Shown here piece after piece: positions 32,104-42,484 of a stretch of 64,000 nt of DNA. The position numbers and the translations under genes are program-made. The stretch is from Pleurodeles waltl (taxonomy: Eukaryota > Chordata > Amphibia > Caudata > Salamandridae). The first letter of the stretch is position 1, and the number at the start of each line of letters is the position of its first letter. The stretch is from contig NC_090446.1 in the NCBI RefSeq assembly GCF_031143425.1, positions 1,019,733,066 to 1,019,797,065 on the forward strand, in the 5' to 3' direction. The notes below the pieces were generated by a model that saw nothing but the letters and a program-made list of their open reading frames with translations, was not told the DNA's origin and made no database searches.

Positions 32104-32392
32104 CACCCTTAAAGCACAAAACAATCTGGAGTGAGTCTGTGCTTTCGAAAATGTGTACTTGAAAATAACTGTGTAAAAATGCTATATCCATTGTATTGTC
32201 AACATACCTATGTCACACAGCTCTAATCCATGAGGAAACAAAGCAGATGTCACACAGTGGGACCCACATCTGTGAAATTGAAAGGGAAAATGACAACTCA
32301 TGGTCCATACATCTGGGTGAACGTGATAGACAGATGAGAGGTGGAACAATTATATCAGATGTAGCAGGCAGTGATGTCTTCTTACCTGTGTC

Positions 32393-33548
32393 TCACTGGA
32401 AATGTTGATGAATCACCGCGTTTCTGGTGTCGATGTCCTCTCCTTCACTGTCCACAGGCTCCACAGCTGCCACAACACCTCCATCTGGACCATCCTCCTG
32501 CAGAAAAGGCACCTGTTGTCGCAAACCCAAGTTGTGAAGCATACAGCAGGCCACGATGATCTGGCACACCTCCTTTGGTGAGTGGAATAAGGAACCACCT
32601 GTCAGATGGAGGCACCTGAACTTGTCCTTCGGGAGGCTGAAGGTCCTCTCTATAACTCTCCTAGTTCGCCCATGGGCCTCATTGTAGCGTTCCTCTGCCC
32701 TTTTCCTGGGATTCCTCACTGGAGTCAGTAGCCATGACAAGTTAGGGTAGCCAGTGTCACCTGCAAATGTCGAGGGAAGTCTGTTAGACACACACTAACT
32801 CTTAGGGACATCCCCAGACACCTAGTCACACTGTATAGGCTCCATGTCCTCTGGAGTTGCCCCATGCACACACAGTGCCTCTGGAGTTGCCCCATCACAT
32901 AAGGGATGTTGCTATTCTTCAAAATGTAAGTGTCATGCACTGAGCCAGGAAACTTGGCATTCACATGGGAGATGTACTGGTCGGCCAAACACACCATCTG
33001 CACATCCATTGAATGGTAACTCTTCCGGTTTCTGTACACCTGTTCACTCCTACGGGGGGGACCAAGTCCACATGTGTCCCATCAATGGCACCTATGATGT
33101 TGGGGATATGTCCCAGGGCATTGAAGTCACCTTTCACTGTAGGCAAATCCTCCACCTGAGGGAAAACGATGTAGCTGCGCATGTGTTTCAGCAGGGCAGG
33201 CAACACTCTGGACAACATGTTGGAAAACATAGGCTAGGACATCCCTGATGCTATGACCACTGTTGTTTGAAAAGACCCACTTCCCAGGAAATGGAGTACT
33301 GACAGCACCTGCACTAGAGGGGGGATTCCTGTGGGATGGCGGATTGCTGACAACCAGTCTGGCTCCAACTGGGCACACAGTTCCAGGATTGTGGCACAAT
33401 CAAATCTGTAGGTGACAATTACATGTCGCTCCTCCATTGTCGACAGGTCCACCAGCGGTTTGTACACCGCAGAATGCCACCACCTCCTCATCTGCCCCAG
33501 CGGACGTGCTCTATGGAGGAGAACAGCGAGCAGAGAGTCAACCAACAC
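32393..33548 (-). pseudogene. HARBI1-type transposase of element 3, with intron
   Basis: N-terminal part from about 33440 (T-M-E-E-R-H-V) down; a TAG replaces Gln after G-M-S near 33240; a 1-bp deletion after L-V-P-P near 33053 shifts the frame. A-I-D-G-T-H (first Asp) is near 33085. An intron separates this from the second exon, which starts at about 32759 after a TTTGCAG acceptor with G-D-T-G-Y-P (second Asp) and continues through V-I-E-R-T-F-S (Glu) to the acidic tail at 32393. The donor site has been overwritten by a copy of the nearby ggggcaactccagagg sequence (about 32838-32865). Non-functional. Confidence 0.85.
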
Positions 33549-33948
33549 TGAGGTACGTTAACACAACTTTATTCCTCAATTTTTTAAAAACGCTATGTGC
33601 CTGTATTAGTGTGTATGCAAGGGCTAGATATGTGTGACACAGTTATTATTAATGCTGTGTGGCCCCCTGAAATGGCATCTGCCTGACCTGTAATGTGGAA
33701 CAAGGGTATATGAGGTAACTGCACTGGCGTTGTACACCGTCGCTGTAGGCGGTCGAAGACCACGACGCAATCCTGCATTGGTTAACATTGGACCCTATGG
33801 GTCCGAGGAGCCAATGACGATGTACGCCGGCGGTGACGGTACGCACCGCCGCAGACGTGACCGCCATTTTCTCTCTGTTCAATCACTTGATCTTCGAGGA
33901 GAGGACCTACACTGCAAGTGCTGCTATGACCTCAGTCTGGAAGAGACA
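33441..33948. promoter_or_regulatory. Divergent promoter of element 3
   Basis: Head-to-head spacing between the transposase and second Myb starts. It holds ctgtaggcggtcgaagacc and cgccggcggtgacggtacgcaccgccgcagacgtgaccgcc at about 33745-33866, i.e. the same motif vocabulary as the element tips. Confidence 0.45.
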
Positions 33949-36739
33949 ATGGCTCATGTGTCTGGAGAAAGGGTCCCTTCCTTCAGCACAGAGGAGTTGG
34001 AGAAACTACTGGATGGGGTCCTCCCCCAGTACACGCTACTCTACGGTCCTCCAGAAAAACAGGTAAGTACACTGTGAGCATCCCGAAAGGGCAATGCCTG
34101 TGTGGAGTGGTGTGGATGGAAGATAGGGGGGGGGAGAATGAGGCGTGCATGAAACGATGGTGAGTGCATGAGCGTCATGGGAATGGTAGGGATGCGGGCC
34201 AATGACTGTGACGGTGCAGATGGTTATATCTTCTCCTTTTCCCCTGTAGTATTCCTGTAGGTCAGCGCCCACCAGAAGAAGGATATTTGGTGTGCCATCG
34301 CCAAGGAAGTCCGGGCCCTGGGGGTCCACCACAGACAGAGCACCCACTGCCGTAAAAGATGGGAGGACATTCGCCGCTGGAGCAAGAAGACGGCGGAGGC
34401 CCAGCTGGGGATGGCCTCCCAACGTGGGAGGGGTGCCCGTCGCACCATGACCTCCCTGATGTTCCGGAACCTGGCGGTGGCGTATCCATAGTTGGATGGG
34501 TGCTTGAGGGCATCACAGCAGCCACAAGGGGGTGAGTACACTCTCATTCATCTGATTCTGCGTGCAGTGGAGGTGTCTGGGTGGGGGAGGTGGGCTGTGA
34601 GTTCCCCTAGGCCAGGGCGAGTTTAGTAGGCAACTTCCGGTCGTAAGGCAGGCCATGTGGCACACCAACCCACCTGTGTTCAGAGCCAACTACACCTAGT
34701 CAGGCTCCTGCGACTTCCATGTGTGCAGCAATCGGGCATAGGCCTTGTACCCCATGTCCCTGTGATTAATAAGGGAACTCAAAGTGCACGGCGTAGTGCA
34801 GGGGGCTTCTGTGTCTGTAGTTTCCGCCAAAGGTAGCGGTATTGCATGCACTCAACATGTCTTTCTTCTGCCTTCTCCCCCTTTTTGTGGTCTCCCTGTT
34901 CTTGTATGCATTAGCATCATCAGGCGGAGGAGCAGTGGCACCGGAGCGGGAGGGAGCTGCATCCCACATGGCCCTGGAGGGCGAGACAACAGATTCTGAA
35001 ACCACCAGTGGGACGGAGGGCGAGGGGACCTACACGGAAAGGACAGGAGCTGAGACCAGCGACACGGACTCCTCCTCTGATGGGAGCTCCCTTGCGGTTG
35101 TGGACCCCTCTGTGCCCACCTCATCTACAGGTACAGCCGCCACCGCCCCTACCAGCACCGCCCTCCCAGCAGCCCCTCAGTGTGTGCCCCGTGGCCGCTC
35201 ACCCAGGAGGGTGGGCATCTCCTTCGCCCTAGGCACCTCAGCCCCTGCCCCAGTCAGCCCTGCTGCCCTCAGCGAGGAGGCCATTGAACTCCTCAGGTCC
35301 CTCACTGTTGAGCAGTCTACCATTTTGAATGCCATCCAGTGTGTAGAGAGGCAGTTGCAACAGACCAATGCATACCTGGAGGGCATTTATTCTGGTCAGC
35401 CAGCCCAACAGTGAGCTTTTCAGACTCTGGCCTCAGCACTGATGGCAGCCATTGTCCCTGTGTCCAGCCTCATCCTCCAACTTCCTCTACCCAGACCCAA
35501 ACCCCTGTACCTCAGCCTATCTCAAGCACACCATCAGACCAGCATGCACACACCTCAACACACAAGGGAAGCTCTGGCAAACATAAGCACCACACATCCC
35601 ACAGGCACTCACACAAGCATCATACCCATGCACACATACCAACATCCACTGCCTCCACTGTGTCCCGCTCCTCCCTGTCTTGTCTTGTCTCCACTCACAT
35701 TTGCATGCACTACATCTTCATTCACTACGTCCATCACGAGCCCACCCATCACCACACCCCGCTCACTTGCACTCACCACCCCACTACCATTCACACATCC
35801 CATGTGTCCTCTCCAAGTGTGTCTGTGAGCCTACCTCCCAAGGTACACAAATGCAGCCACACACCCACCCAACAGCCATCCACCTCACGACAGCCTCCAG
35901 CCCATGCCCCTTCACCCAAAATCAGCAAACGTACACCTCCTACAACCACTACCTCTTCCTCCACTCCCAAACCCCCTCGATCAACCCGTCCCAATGTGTC
36001 CAAAAAACTTTTCCTGTCCAACCTTGACCTCTTCCCCTCACCTCTCCCACCCCTCCAGTCCTCTAGGGCCCGCCTTTCCAGGTCCCAACCCAGCACCTCA
36101 GTCACCACATCACCGGGCACAGTGGTGCCAGCAGTAACCCACTTCTGGAGTGTGCCAAGCAGCAGGGCAGCCAGTATGCCAAGGAGCCAGACCACTGACA
36201 TTGACCCACCTCAAAAGCATAAAAAGTTGGCCAGTGCCCAGCGGAAGAAAGGCAAAACATCTACCACCAAAGCCTCTCCCAAGAGTACAGTTGGGAGTGG
36301 GAAGACAGCTGCGCCACCATCCAAGGTGGGGAAGGGGCACAGAAAGATAGGCAAGTCGCCAAAAACCTGCACAGGGGACAAGACTGCCAGCAGCACTGCT
36401 GGCAAGGACACCGCCGCCACAAGCACCGCTGCCAAGGACACAGCAGCCACCAGGACCAGTTCACAGGACACCGCTGCCACAAGCACCGCTGGCAAGGACC
36501 CTGCCGCCACCAGCACTGCTGCAAAGGACACTGCCGCCACAAGCACTGCTGCCAAGGACACCGCCGCCACCAGCACCACTTCACAGGACACCTCCGCCAC
36601 AAGCACCACTGCCAAGGACCCCGCCACCACCAGCACCACTTCACAGGACACCTCCGGCACAAGCACCGCTGCCAAGGACACCGCCGCCACCAGCATTACT
36701 TCACAGTACACCGCCGCCACCAGCACCGCAGGCCAATGA
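33949..36739 (+). pseudogene. Second Myb/SANT-like protein of element 3 (three exons)
   Basis: Exon A 33949-34062 (114 bp, GTAAGT donor), exon B 34261-34531 (271 bp, GTGAGT donor), exon C from 34915. Exon B holds the W-C-A-I-A-K-E and R-W-E-D-I part of the Myb domain and ends with a TAG at 34489-34491 that replaces a Glu/Asp codon. Exon C is open to 35412, then stops and shifts. Its tail continues in another frame to 36739 with Ser/Thr/Pro-rich text, a Lys-rich segment, and a T-S-T-A-A-K-D-T-A-A repeat about 110 residues long. Intron positions are identical in all four copies. Confidence 0.78.
36395..36735 (+). repeat. Coding Thr/Ala repeat in second Myb gene (element 3)
   Basis: Units of about 30 bp (ggacac cgccgccac aagcacc gctgccaa) keep the frame for more than 300 bp. 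Words tcacaggacacc and gctgccaaggac alternate. It is analogous to 19740-20140 in element 2 but with a different unit order, so the two arrays have turned over separately. Confidence 0.7.
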
Positions 36740-36777
36740 GCGCCAAAAGCTCTGATGCTACTGGGCCGCCACCAGCA

Positions 36778-37140
36778 GGATGAAGCACTCTGGGCACCAA
36801 GCCCCCTCCAGAACCAGTAGAGTATCCCATTCACTACGTCAGTCCTTGGCAGGATGAAGCACTCTGGGCACAAAGTCCCCTCCAGAACCAGTGGAGACTG
36901 TTATCCACTTGAGAGACTGTGGCTTTGCACTCCCCAGGATAAAGCAGTGGGCAAACCACCCACTTGAGAGACTTGTGAGACTGTGGCTTTGCACTCCCCA
37001 GGATAAAGCAGTGGGCAAACCACTCACTTGAGAGACTTGTGAGACTGTGGCTTTGCACTCCCCAGGATAAAGCAGTGGGCAAACCACCCACTTGAGAGAC
37101 TTGTGAGACTGTGGCTTTGCACTCCCCAGGATACATCAAT
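36778..37140. repeat. 74-bp (2 copies) and 64-bp (4 copies) repeats, element 3
   Basis: ggatgaagcactctggg occurs at 36778 and 36851 (74-bp family). tttgcactcccc occurs at 36923, 36988, 37052 and 37116 (64-65 bp apart). It matches the arrays of element 2 but with fewer copies. Confidence 0.85.
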
Positions 37141-38011
37141 GGGCATGGAGCCCCCTCGTGGATCTGGCGTCGTGCACTCATCCGGCAGAGATTCCCCCCT
37201 TCCGTTCCCCCTGAGGTACCTGTTGTATTTCAAACTGATGCCCCAGCAGTGTTCTCTCCGTTTTGATCGGGTATCTTGTGTGGGCCTCGCCCATGCATTT
37301 TGGGCCCAGTGGTCCACGGACTTTAATGGTGGAATACCTTAGACTTGTATTCTTGGTGTATATATTTGTTAATAGTGTATATATATTTTTTGAGTACTGA
37401 ATTTTAATAGATTACAATCGTTCACCTCATTTCCTTTTGTCTTTGCATTCTTCCGGAGGGGTTGGGGGATGTAACTGCACAGTATCATGATGTATTAGTG
37501 TGTGTGTTTTCGTGGGTGAGGGTGGGGGTGTTGTGTGTTGTGTGTGTGTGTCACTCTCTTTTTCCTCCCCCCTCCCCTGTGTCGTAGGTGCAGTACTCAC
37601 TGTGGTCTTCCCTGCCAGGGTTCGTGCTCCTGGTAGAGGAGCAGGAAGACAAAGGCAGGGAGTATCTGGAGTTCCGGTTCCACGGCGTCCTGGTTCCTCG
37701 TGGGGTGTGTAGAGGTGAGCGTTTTCCCTTCCAAGTCCTGTTTCTGCTGTGTTTTTGTTCGCGGTGAATCCGCCCCGGAAAAAGTGGCGGATTGGACTGT
37801 TGTAATACTGTGGGCAGTACATTGTGCTCCGCCTGTCTGTTGGCGGTTACCGCCACGGTGTTTGTTTGAACCGCCATGGTGGTCGGAGTGTTAAAATGGC
37901 TGTCTATGTTGGCGGTTTCCATCACGGTCGTGATTCTATTTTTTTTACCGCCGGCCTGTTGGCGGTTTTACTGCAACTTTAACACCGACCGCCAGAGTTG
38001 TAATGACCACC
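37141..38011. other. Right end of element 3
   Basis: The non-coding 3' segment shared with the other copies, then the subterminal array from about 37830 (ttggcggttaccgcc, aaccgcc, ttggcggtttcc, ttaccgccggcctg, ttggcggtttt) and the imperfect right TIR. Confidence 0.55.
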
Positions 38012-38014
38012 TTT

Positions 38015-38408
38015 GTCTTTAGCTGGTTGATGCCCTAAACCATCCTCGTCTTACCTTTGCCTGATTTGCACTTCTCCTCCTTATGAGAGAAGAATTCCTT
38101 CGTACCCTACTTTGCTGAGGCCTTGCTGTCCTATCCTGGCTGATGGAGAATCGACTGATGTCCTGAGGACGAAGACTGACTCTGTATGCTGACCCATTAC
38201 GGAGGGTAACTATATGATAATAATGAAATTATAATTGTCTGTTTGCCTTTTCTTTCTAGGTACCAACTGCGCTTTTGACAGAGACCATAGTTAGATGTTT
38301 TTCTAAATTTGTGTTGCTAAATTGTTTTGCATGAAGTCCAACATGCTGATGCTAATTAGAGGTTAGTTAAGGAATTCACTAATATTGGGGTGCAAATAGA
38401 CAAATGAC
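38015..38408. other. Host or LTR sequence between Harbinger elements 3 and 4
   Basis: 397 bp separates two full-size Harbinger elements in the same orientation. It has no gene. By position it should be continuous with 29796 on one side and 47196 on the other and may therefore be part of the retroviral LTR, but no LTR end motif could be fixed. Confidence 0.35.
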
Positions 38409-38411
38409 TGA

Positions 38412-38700
38412 GGGGGTCATTCCAACCCTGGCGGTAAAAGTTGCTTACCGCCAGACAGAAGACCGCCATAACACCGCCGCGGTCGCGGTTAACCGCCACT
38501 GTCATTCTGACCCACAACAGGCAAACTGCCAAAATCCCGACATCCTCAAAAGTCCGCCACACCAAAGGGCAGCGATAAACTGGCGATGACCAAACCTCCA
38601 CCGTCACGCCAACAGAAATACGCCCATGCCATTACGACCCACGAATCCACGCGGCGGTCTTTCAACCGCGGTATTCTATTGGCGGTACACACCGCCGCGC
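38412..38700. promoter_or_regulatory. Left TIR and subterminal GGCGGT/ACCGCC array (element 4)
   Basis: After the 24-bp TIR come ttaccgcc, gaccgccataacaccgccgcggtcgcggttaaccgcc, then tccgcc, cgcggcggtctttcaaccgcgg and ttggcggtacacaccgccgcg up to 38700. At least ten GGCGG/CCGCC cores in both orientations within 290 bp. Candidate binding array for the Myb proteins or transposase. Confidence 0.6.
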
Positions 38701-39010
38701 TCAAAATACACATACCTGTACAAAACACTATCACATTGGACAATTCAAAATACACACACCTGATACACATATACACACCACACCCACACACCCAATACAA
38801 TGTAAAACACACACCCACATCACCCACAAGCCCTTACGACAACAATTCACGAACGACAGCCAGAGAGAGACACCACCATCAACAAACTAGCAGCCACTGG
38901 CACACAACACCATCACCCACACATCTTCCACGCACAAAACACCACACACCACCACATATCACCACACTAATCACCACACACACAACCCCATACATCACCC
39001 ACACCACCCC

Positions 39011-40491
39011 ATGGCACCTCAAAGACACCCCAGGTTCTCAGATGATGAACTAAGGGTCATGGTGGAGGAAATTGTACGAGTAGAGCCCCAGCTGTTCGGG
39101 ACACAGGTGCAGCACACCACCATTGCCAGGAAGATGGAGCTATGGAGCAGAATAGTGGACAGGGTCAACGCTGTGGGACAGCACCCAAGAAATAGGGACG
39201 ACATCAGGAAGAGGTGGAACGACGTACGGGGGAAGGTGCGTTCCATGGTATCCAGACACAACATCGCGGTGCAGAAGACTGGCGGAGGACCCCCACCTCC
39301 TCCCCCAGAATTTACAGCATGGGAGGAGCAAGTCTTGAACATCCTGCATCCTGAGGGCCTCGCAGGAGTAGCTGGAGGAATGGACTCTGGTAAGTCTCAT
39401 CTTCACTACTTCATACCCCCACCCTCACCCTCACCCCCACCCCATCACACCTACTCCTAGCAAATGTCTCACCATCACAACCCACCCATCCCAAAACCTG
39501 GCCCTGCATCCGACCACAAAGCATGGACACCCATCACCAAAGCATGCCCACTGCACATACCCATCCCACCCCCCAAAGCACCGTCACAACAGCTCCCAAA
39601 AAGGAATGCCAGCCCTGGGGTACACGGCCACCCACCCATTGCACACTATGGCACACACAGAAGCAATAATCATACCTTTGTACGCCTGCAGGACCCGAAC
39701 GCCACGTCACCGCGCAGGAGGGTCCACAAATGTCCACTCCACCCCCAGAAGAGGCCCACAGTGAGGACAGCAGCTCTGTCGACCTGGATCTAGATGACCA
39801 GCCCGGTCCATCGGGGACCTCGGGACAATCGGTTCCCCTCAGGCAGTCACAGGCCACCGCAGACCTTCCCCCCTCTGGGAACACCAGCACAGCACCCACC
39901 CAGCGGGCCCATACCTCTGTCCCCAGGACACGTCAATCAGCCGTGTGTCCACCACTACAGGGCACCCAGGTTAACCCACCACACCAACAACAACAGGGAC
40001 CTGGGGGCAGTGGTAGTGGGCACACGGTCCAGGGGACAGAGGCCCAGGGAAACAGGGGAACTGATAGGGCTGCTGTGCGACAGGGGGGGGACAGGCCCAG
40101 GGAACCCACTCTCAACAAGGCCCTCACCTCCATCATGGGAGCATACCACCACTCCCAGGAGACGATGGCGACGGTCCTGGCCAGGTTTCAGGAGATCCAA
40201 CTTCTGCAGGAGCAACAGTATATGGGGTTCAGGGAGGAACTAAGAAATATCAGTACCGCAATGGGTACCATCGTAGTGGCCCTGAATGAGTTAATCACCA
40301 CATTGCGGGACACTGTGGCACCACAAAGGGCCCCTGACACTAGCATGGACCAAGAAATGCCTACCACCTCCGCCGGTGCTAGTGGACAGGAGGCCCCAAC
40401 ACAAGACCAACAGGCCACCAGAACCCCACCCCTTGCAGAAGGAGAACCACCCCGCAAGCGGGCCCTGAGATCCAGGAAGAAGACAGAGTAA
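39011..40491 (+). CDS. NAIF1-like Myb/SANT protein of element 4 (two exons)
   Basis: Exon 1 39011-39389 (379 bp, GTAAGT donor) encodes the Myb/SANT-like domain in its first 85 residues: R-H-P-R-F-S-D-D-E-L, R-I-V-D-R-V-N-A-V-G, R-K-R-W-N-D-V-R-G-K-V. A Pro-rich linker follows, then the conserved W-E-E-Q-V-L-N-I-L-H-P-E-G. Exon 2 begins after a CCTGCAG acceptor at about 39694 and is open to the stop at 40489-40491, with the C-terminal helix (M-G-A-Y-H-H-S-Q-E-T-M-A to T-L-R-D) and a basic R-S-R-K-K-T-E end. Compared with element 3, the distance from the acceptor to the internal ATG at 39730 is two bases short, so a small indel near 39720 may break the join. Expected role from Harbinger biology: DNA binding and nuclear import of the transposase. 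Confidence 0.78.
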
Positions 40492-40706
40492 GATGTCAAG
40501 ACCCCCGCCAGCAAAGGAAACCGCCCTGATAGTCATCCCACTGTCCCACATTGTCACCCTGTCCATCCTTAAACTGCCCCTGCTCCACTTCCCACAGGCA
40601 TTTGGACAATGCACCTGTGATACTGATAGTCTGGACTCTGCCATGGACAATCCTCCACCATCACCCCTCACCGTTTTGCAACCACCCATCCCATTTAGAG
40701 CACTTG

Positions 40707-40712
40707 AATAAA
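40707..40712 (+). terminator. Polyadenylation signal (first Myb gene, element 4)
   Basis: AATAAA in gcacttgaataaacac, about 215 bp after the stop codon, conserved in elements 1 and 3. Confidence 0.6.
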
Positions 40713-41000
40713 CACACTTGTTGCACAAAACAATCTGGAGTCTGGCTGTGATTTTGAACAAATGTATTAGACATGACCGTGCAAAAATGTCAATTCACAT
40801 TGAGATGCCAACAAACCGCTGTCACACAGCTGTAGTCCATGGGGAAACAAAGCAGATGTCACGCAGTGGGGCCCACATCTCTGAAAACGGAAGGGAAAGT
40901 CACAACACAGTTACCATACACTGGGGGAAAAAGTCAGACAGTAGAGAGGTAGGAGTCTTTAAGTAAATGTAAAATGACGGGTTGGACTCTTACCTGTGGG

Positions 41001-42101
41001 TCACTGAAAATACTGCTGTATTACTGTGTTCCTGTTCTCTATGTCGTCCTCTTCAGGTTCCTCCTCTTCACTCTCCACAGGCTCCACAGCTGCTACAACT
41101 CCACCATCTGGACCATCCTCCTGCAGAAAAGGCACCTGGCGTCGCAATGCCAGGTTGTGAAGCATACAGCAGGCCACGATGATCTGGCACACCTTCTTTG
41201 GTGAGTACATTAGGGATCCACCTTTCATATGCAGGCACCTAAACCTGGCCTTCAGGAGGCCAAAGGTTCGCTCGATCACCCTCCTAGTTCTCCCATGGGC
41301 CTCATTGTACCGTTCCTCTGCCCTGGTCCTGGGATTCCTCACTGGGGTCAATAGCCAGGAAAGGTTGGGGTAACCAGAGTCCCCTAATAGCCACACCCGG
41401 TGCCTCTGGAGTTGACCCATCACATAAGGGATGCTGCTATTCCGCAGGATGTAGGCGTCATGCACTGAGCCAGGGAACTTGGCATTCACATGGGAGATGT
41501 ACTGGTCAGCCAAACAGACCACCTGGATATTCATGGAATAATAACTCTTCCTGTTCCTGTACACCTGTTCACTCCTGCTGGGGGGGACCAAAGCAACATG
41601 TGTCCCATCAATGGCACCAATGATGTTGGGGATGTGTCCAAGGGCATAGAAATCACCCTTCACAGTAGGCAAATCCCCCAACTCAGGGAAAACTATGTAG
41701 CTCTGCATGTGTCTGAGCAGGGCTGACAACACTCTGGACAACACCTTGGAAAACATAGGCTGGGACATCCCTGATGATATGGCCACCGTTGTTTGAAAGG
41801 ACCCACTTGCAAAGAAATGGAGCACTGACAGCACCTGCACTAGATGGGGGATCCCTGTGGGTTGGCTGATGGGTGACATCAGGTCGGGCTCCAACTGGGT
41901 ACATAGTTCCCGTATAGTGGCTCGGTCAAGCCTGTATGTCAGTATGACATGTCGTTCCTCCATTGTCGACAGGTCCACCAGCGGTCTGTACACGGGAAGA
42001 TTCCTCCATCTCCTCGCATGTCCCAGCGGACAGTGCCTAGGAAGGACAACATGGAGCACAGAGTCAATCAACCCACAGGTACGTTTCCACAGCTTGCACA
42101 C
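41001..42101 (-). CDS. HARBI1-type DDE transposase, intact frame (element 4)
   Basis: 366 open codons; the conserved Met (M-E-E-R-H) is at 41963 and the upstream part (R-H-C-P-L-G-H-A-R-R-W-R to L-V-D-L-S-T) is also alike in other copies, so either start may be used. The DDE catalytic triad is complete: D165 in A-I-D-G-T-H, D241 in L-G-D-S-G-Y-P, E277 in I-E-R-T-F-G (35 residues between the last two). The family-typical P-G-S-V-H-D and C-C-M-L-H-N motifs are present, and the C terminus is strongly acidic (S-E-E-E-E-P-E-E-D-D). No intron interrupts L-L-G-D. It lies opposite to both Myb genes. Family knowledge: the nuclease makes 3-bp duplications and needs the Myb partner. Could still be active. 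Confidence 0.93.
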   Translation of the reverse strand: MCKLWKRTCGLIDSVLHVVLPRHCPLGHARRWRNLPVYRPLVDLSTMEERHVILTYRLDRATIRELCTQLEPDLMSPISQPTGIPHLVQVLSVLHFFASGSFQTTVAISSGMSQPMFSKVLSRVLSALLRHMQSYIVFPELGDLPTVKGDFYALGHIPNIIGAIDGTHVALVPPSRSEQVYRNRKSYYSMNIQVVCLADQYISHVNAKFPGSVHDAYILRNSSIPYVMGQLQRHRVWLLGDSGYPNLSWLLTPVRNPRTRAEERYNEAHGRTRRVIERTFGLLKARFRCLHMKGGSLMYSPKKVCQIIVACCMLHNLALRRQVPFLQEDGPDGGVVAAVEPVESEEEEPEEDDIENRNTVIQQYFQ

Positions 42102-42484
42102 AACACGATTCTCAATCCATTGAATGGTTTGTATGAGTGTTGATGCAAGGCCTAGGTATGTGTGACGCAGTAGAATTTAAGCCATGTGGGACCTTGAAAT
42201 GGCGGCTGCCTGACCTGTGAAGTGTGACAATGGGATGTGAGGTCAATGCGCTGGCGTGGCACACCGTGGCGGTAGGCGGTCGAAGACCGCGGCGCAAGGC
42301 CGCATTGGTTAACATGAAACCCTGTGGGTTTTAGGAGCCAATGACGATGTGCGCCGGCTGTCGCGGTACGCACCGCCGCGGGCGTGACCGCCATTTTCTA
42401 TCTGCTTTATCACTCGATACCTGATCATCCACAGGAGAGGACCTATACTGCAAGTGCTGCTGTGACCACAGTCTGGAAGACACA
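41964..42484. promoter_or_regulatory. Divergent promoter of element 4
   Basis: About 520 bp between two outward-pointing start codons. Contains gcggtaggcggtcgaagaccgcggcgc (with the palindrome gcggtcgaagaccgc, about 42268-42295) and ggctgtcgcggtacgcaccgccgcgggcgtgaccgcc (42355-42393). Both the transposase and the second Myb gene would be under one control region that carries the same words as the element tips. Confidence 0.5.

Larger units (their letters stand above)
29800..38011 (+). mobile_element. Harbinger element 3 (8.2 kb, subfamily B)
   Basis: Left tip GGGGGTCATTACAACGTTGG, right tip its inverted copy with three differences over 24 bp. TTT at 29797-29799 and 38012-38014 is the target duplication. 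Gene order left to right: NAIF1-like Myb (+), transposase (-), second Myb (+), 74-bp and 64-bp repeats. All three genes carry stops or frameshifts. It lies in the 3' LTR region of the retrovirus, hence is younger than it. Confidence 0.92.
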
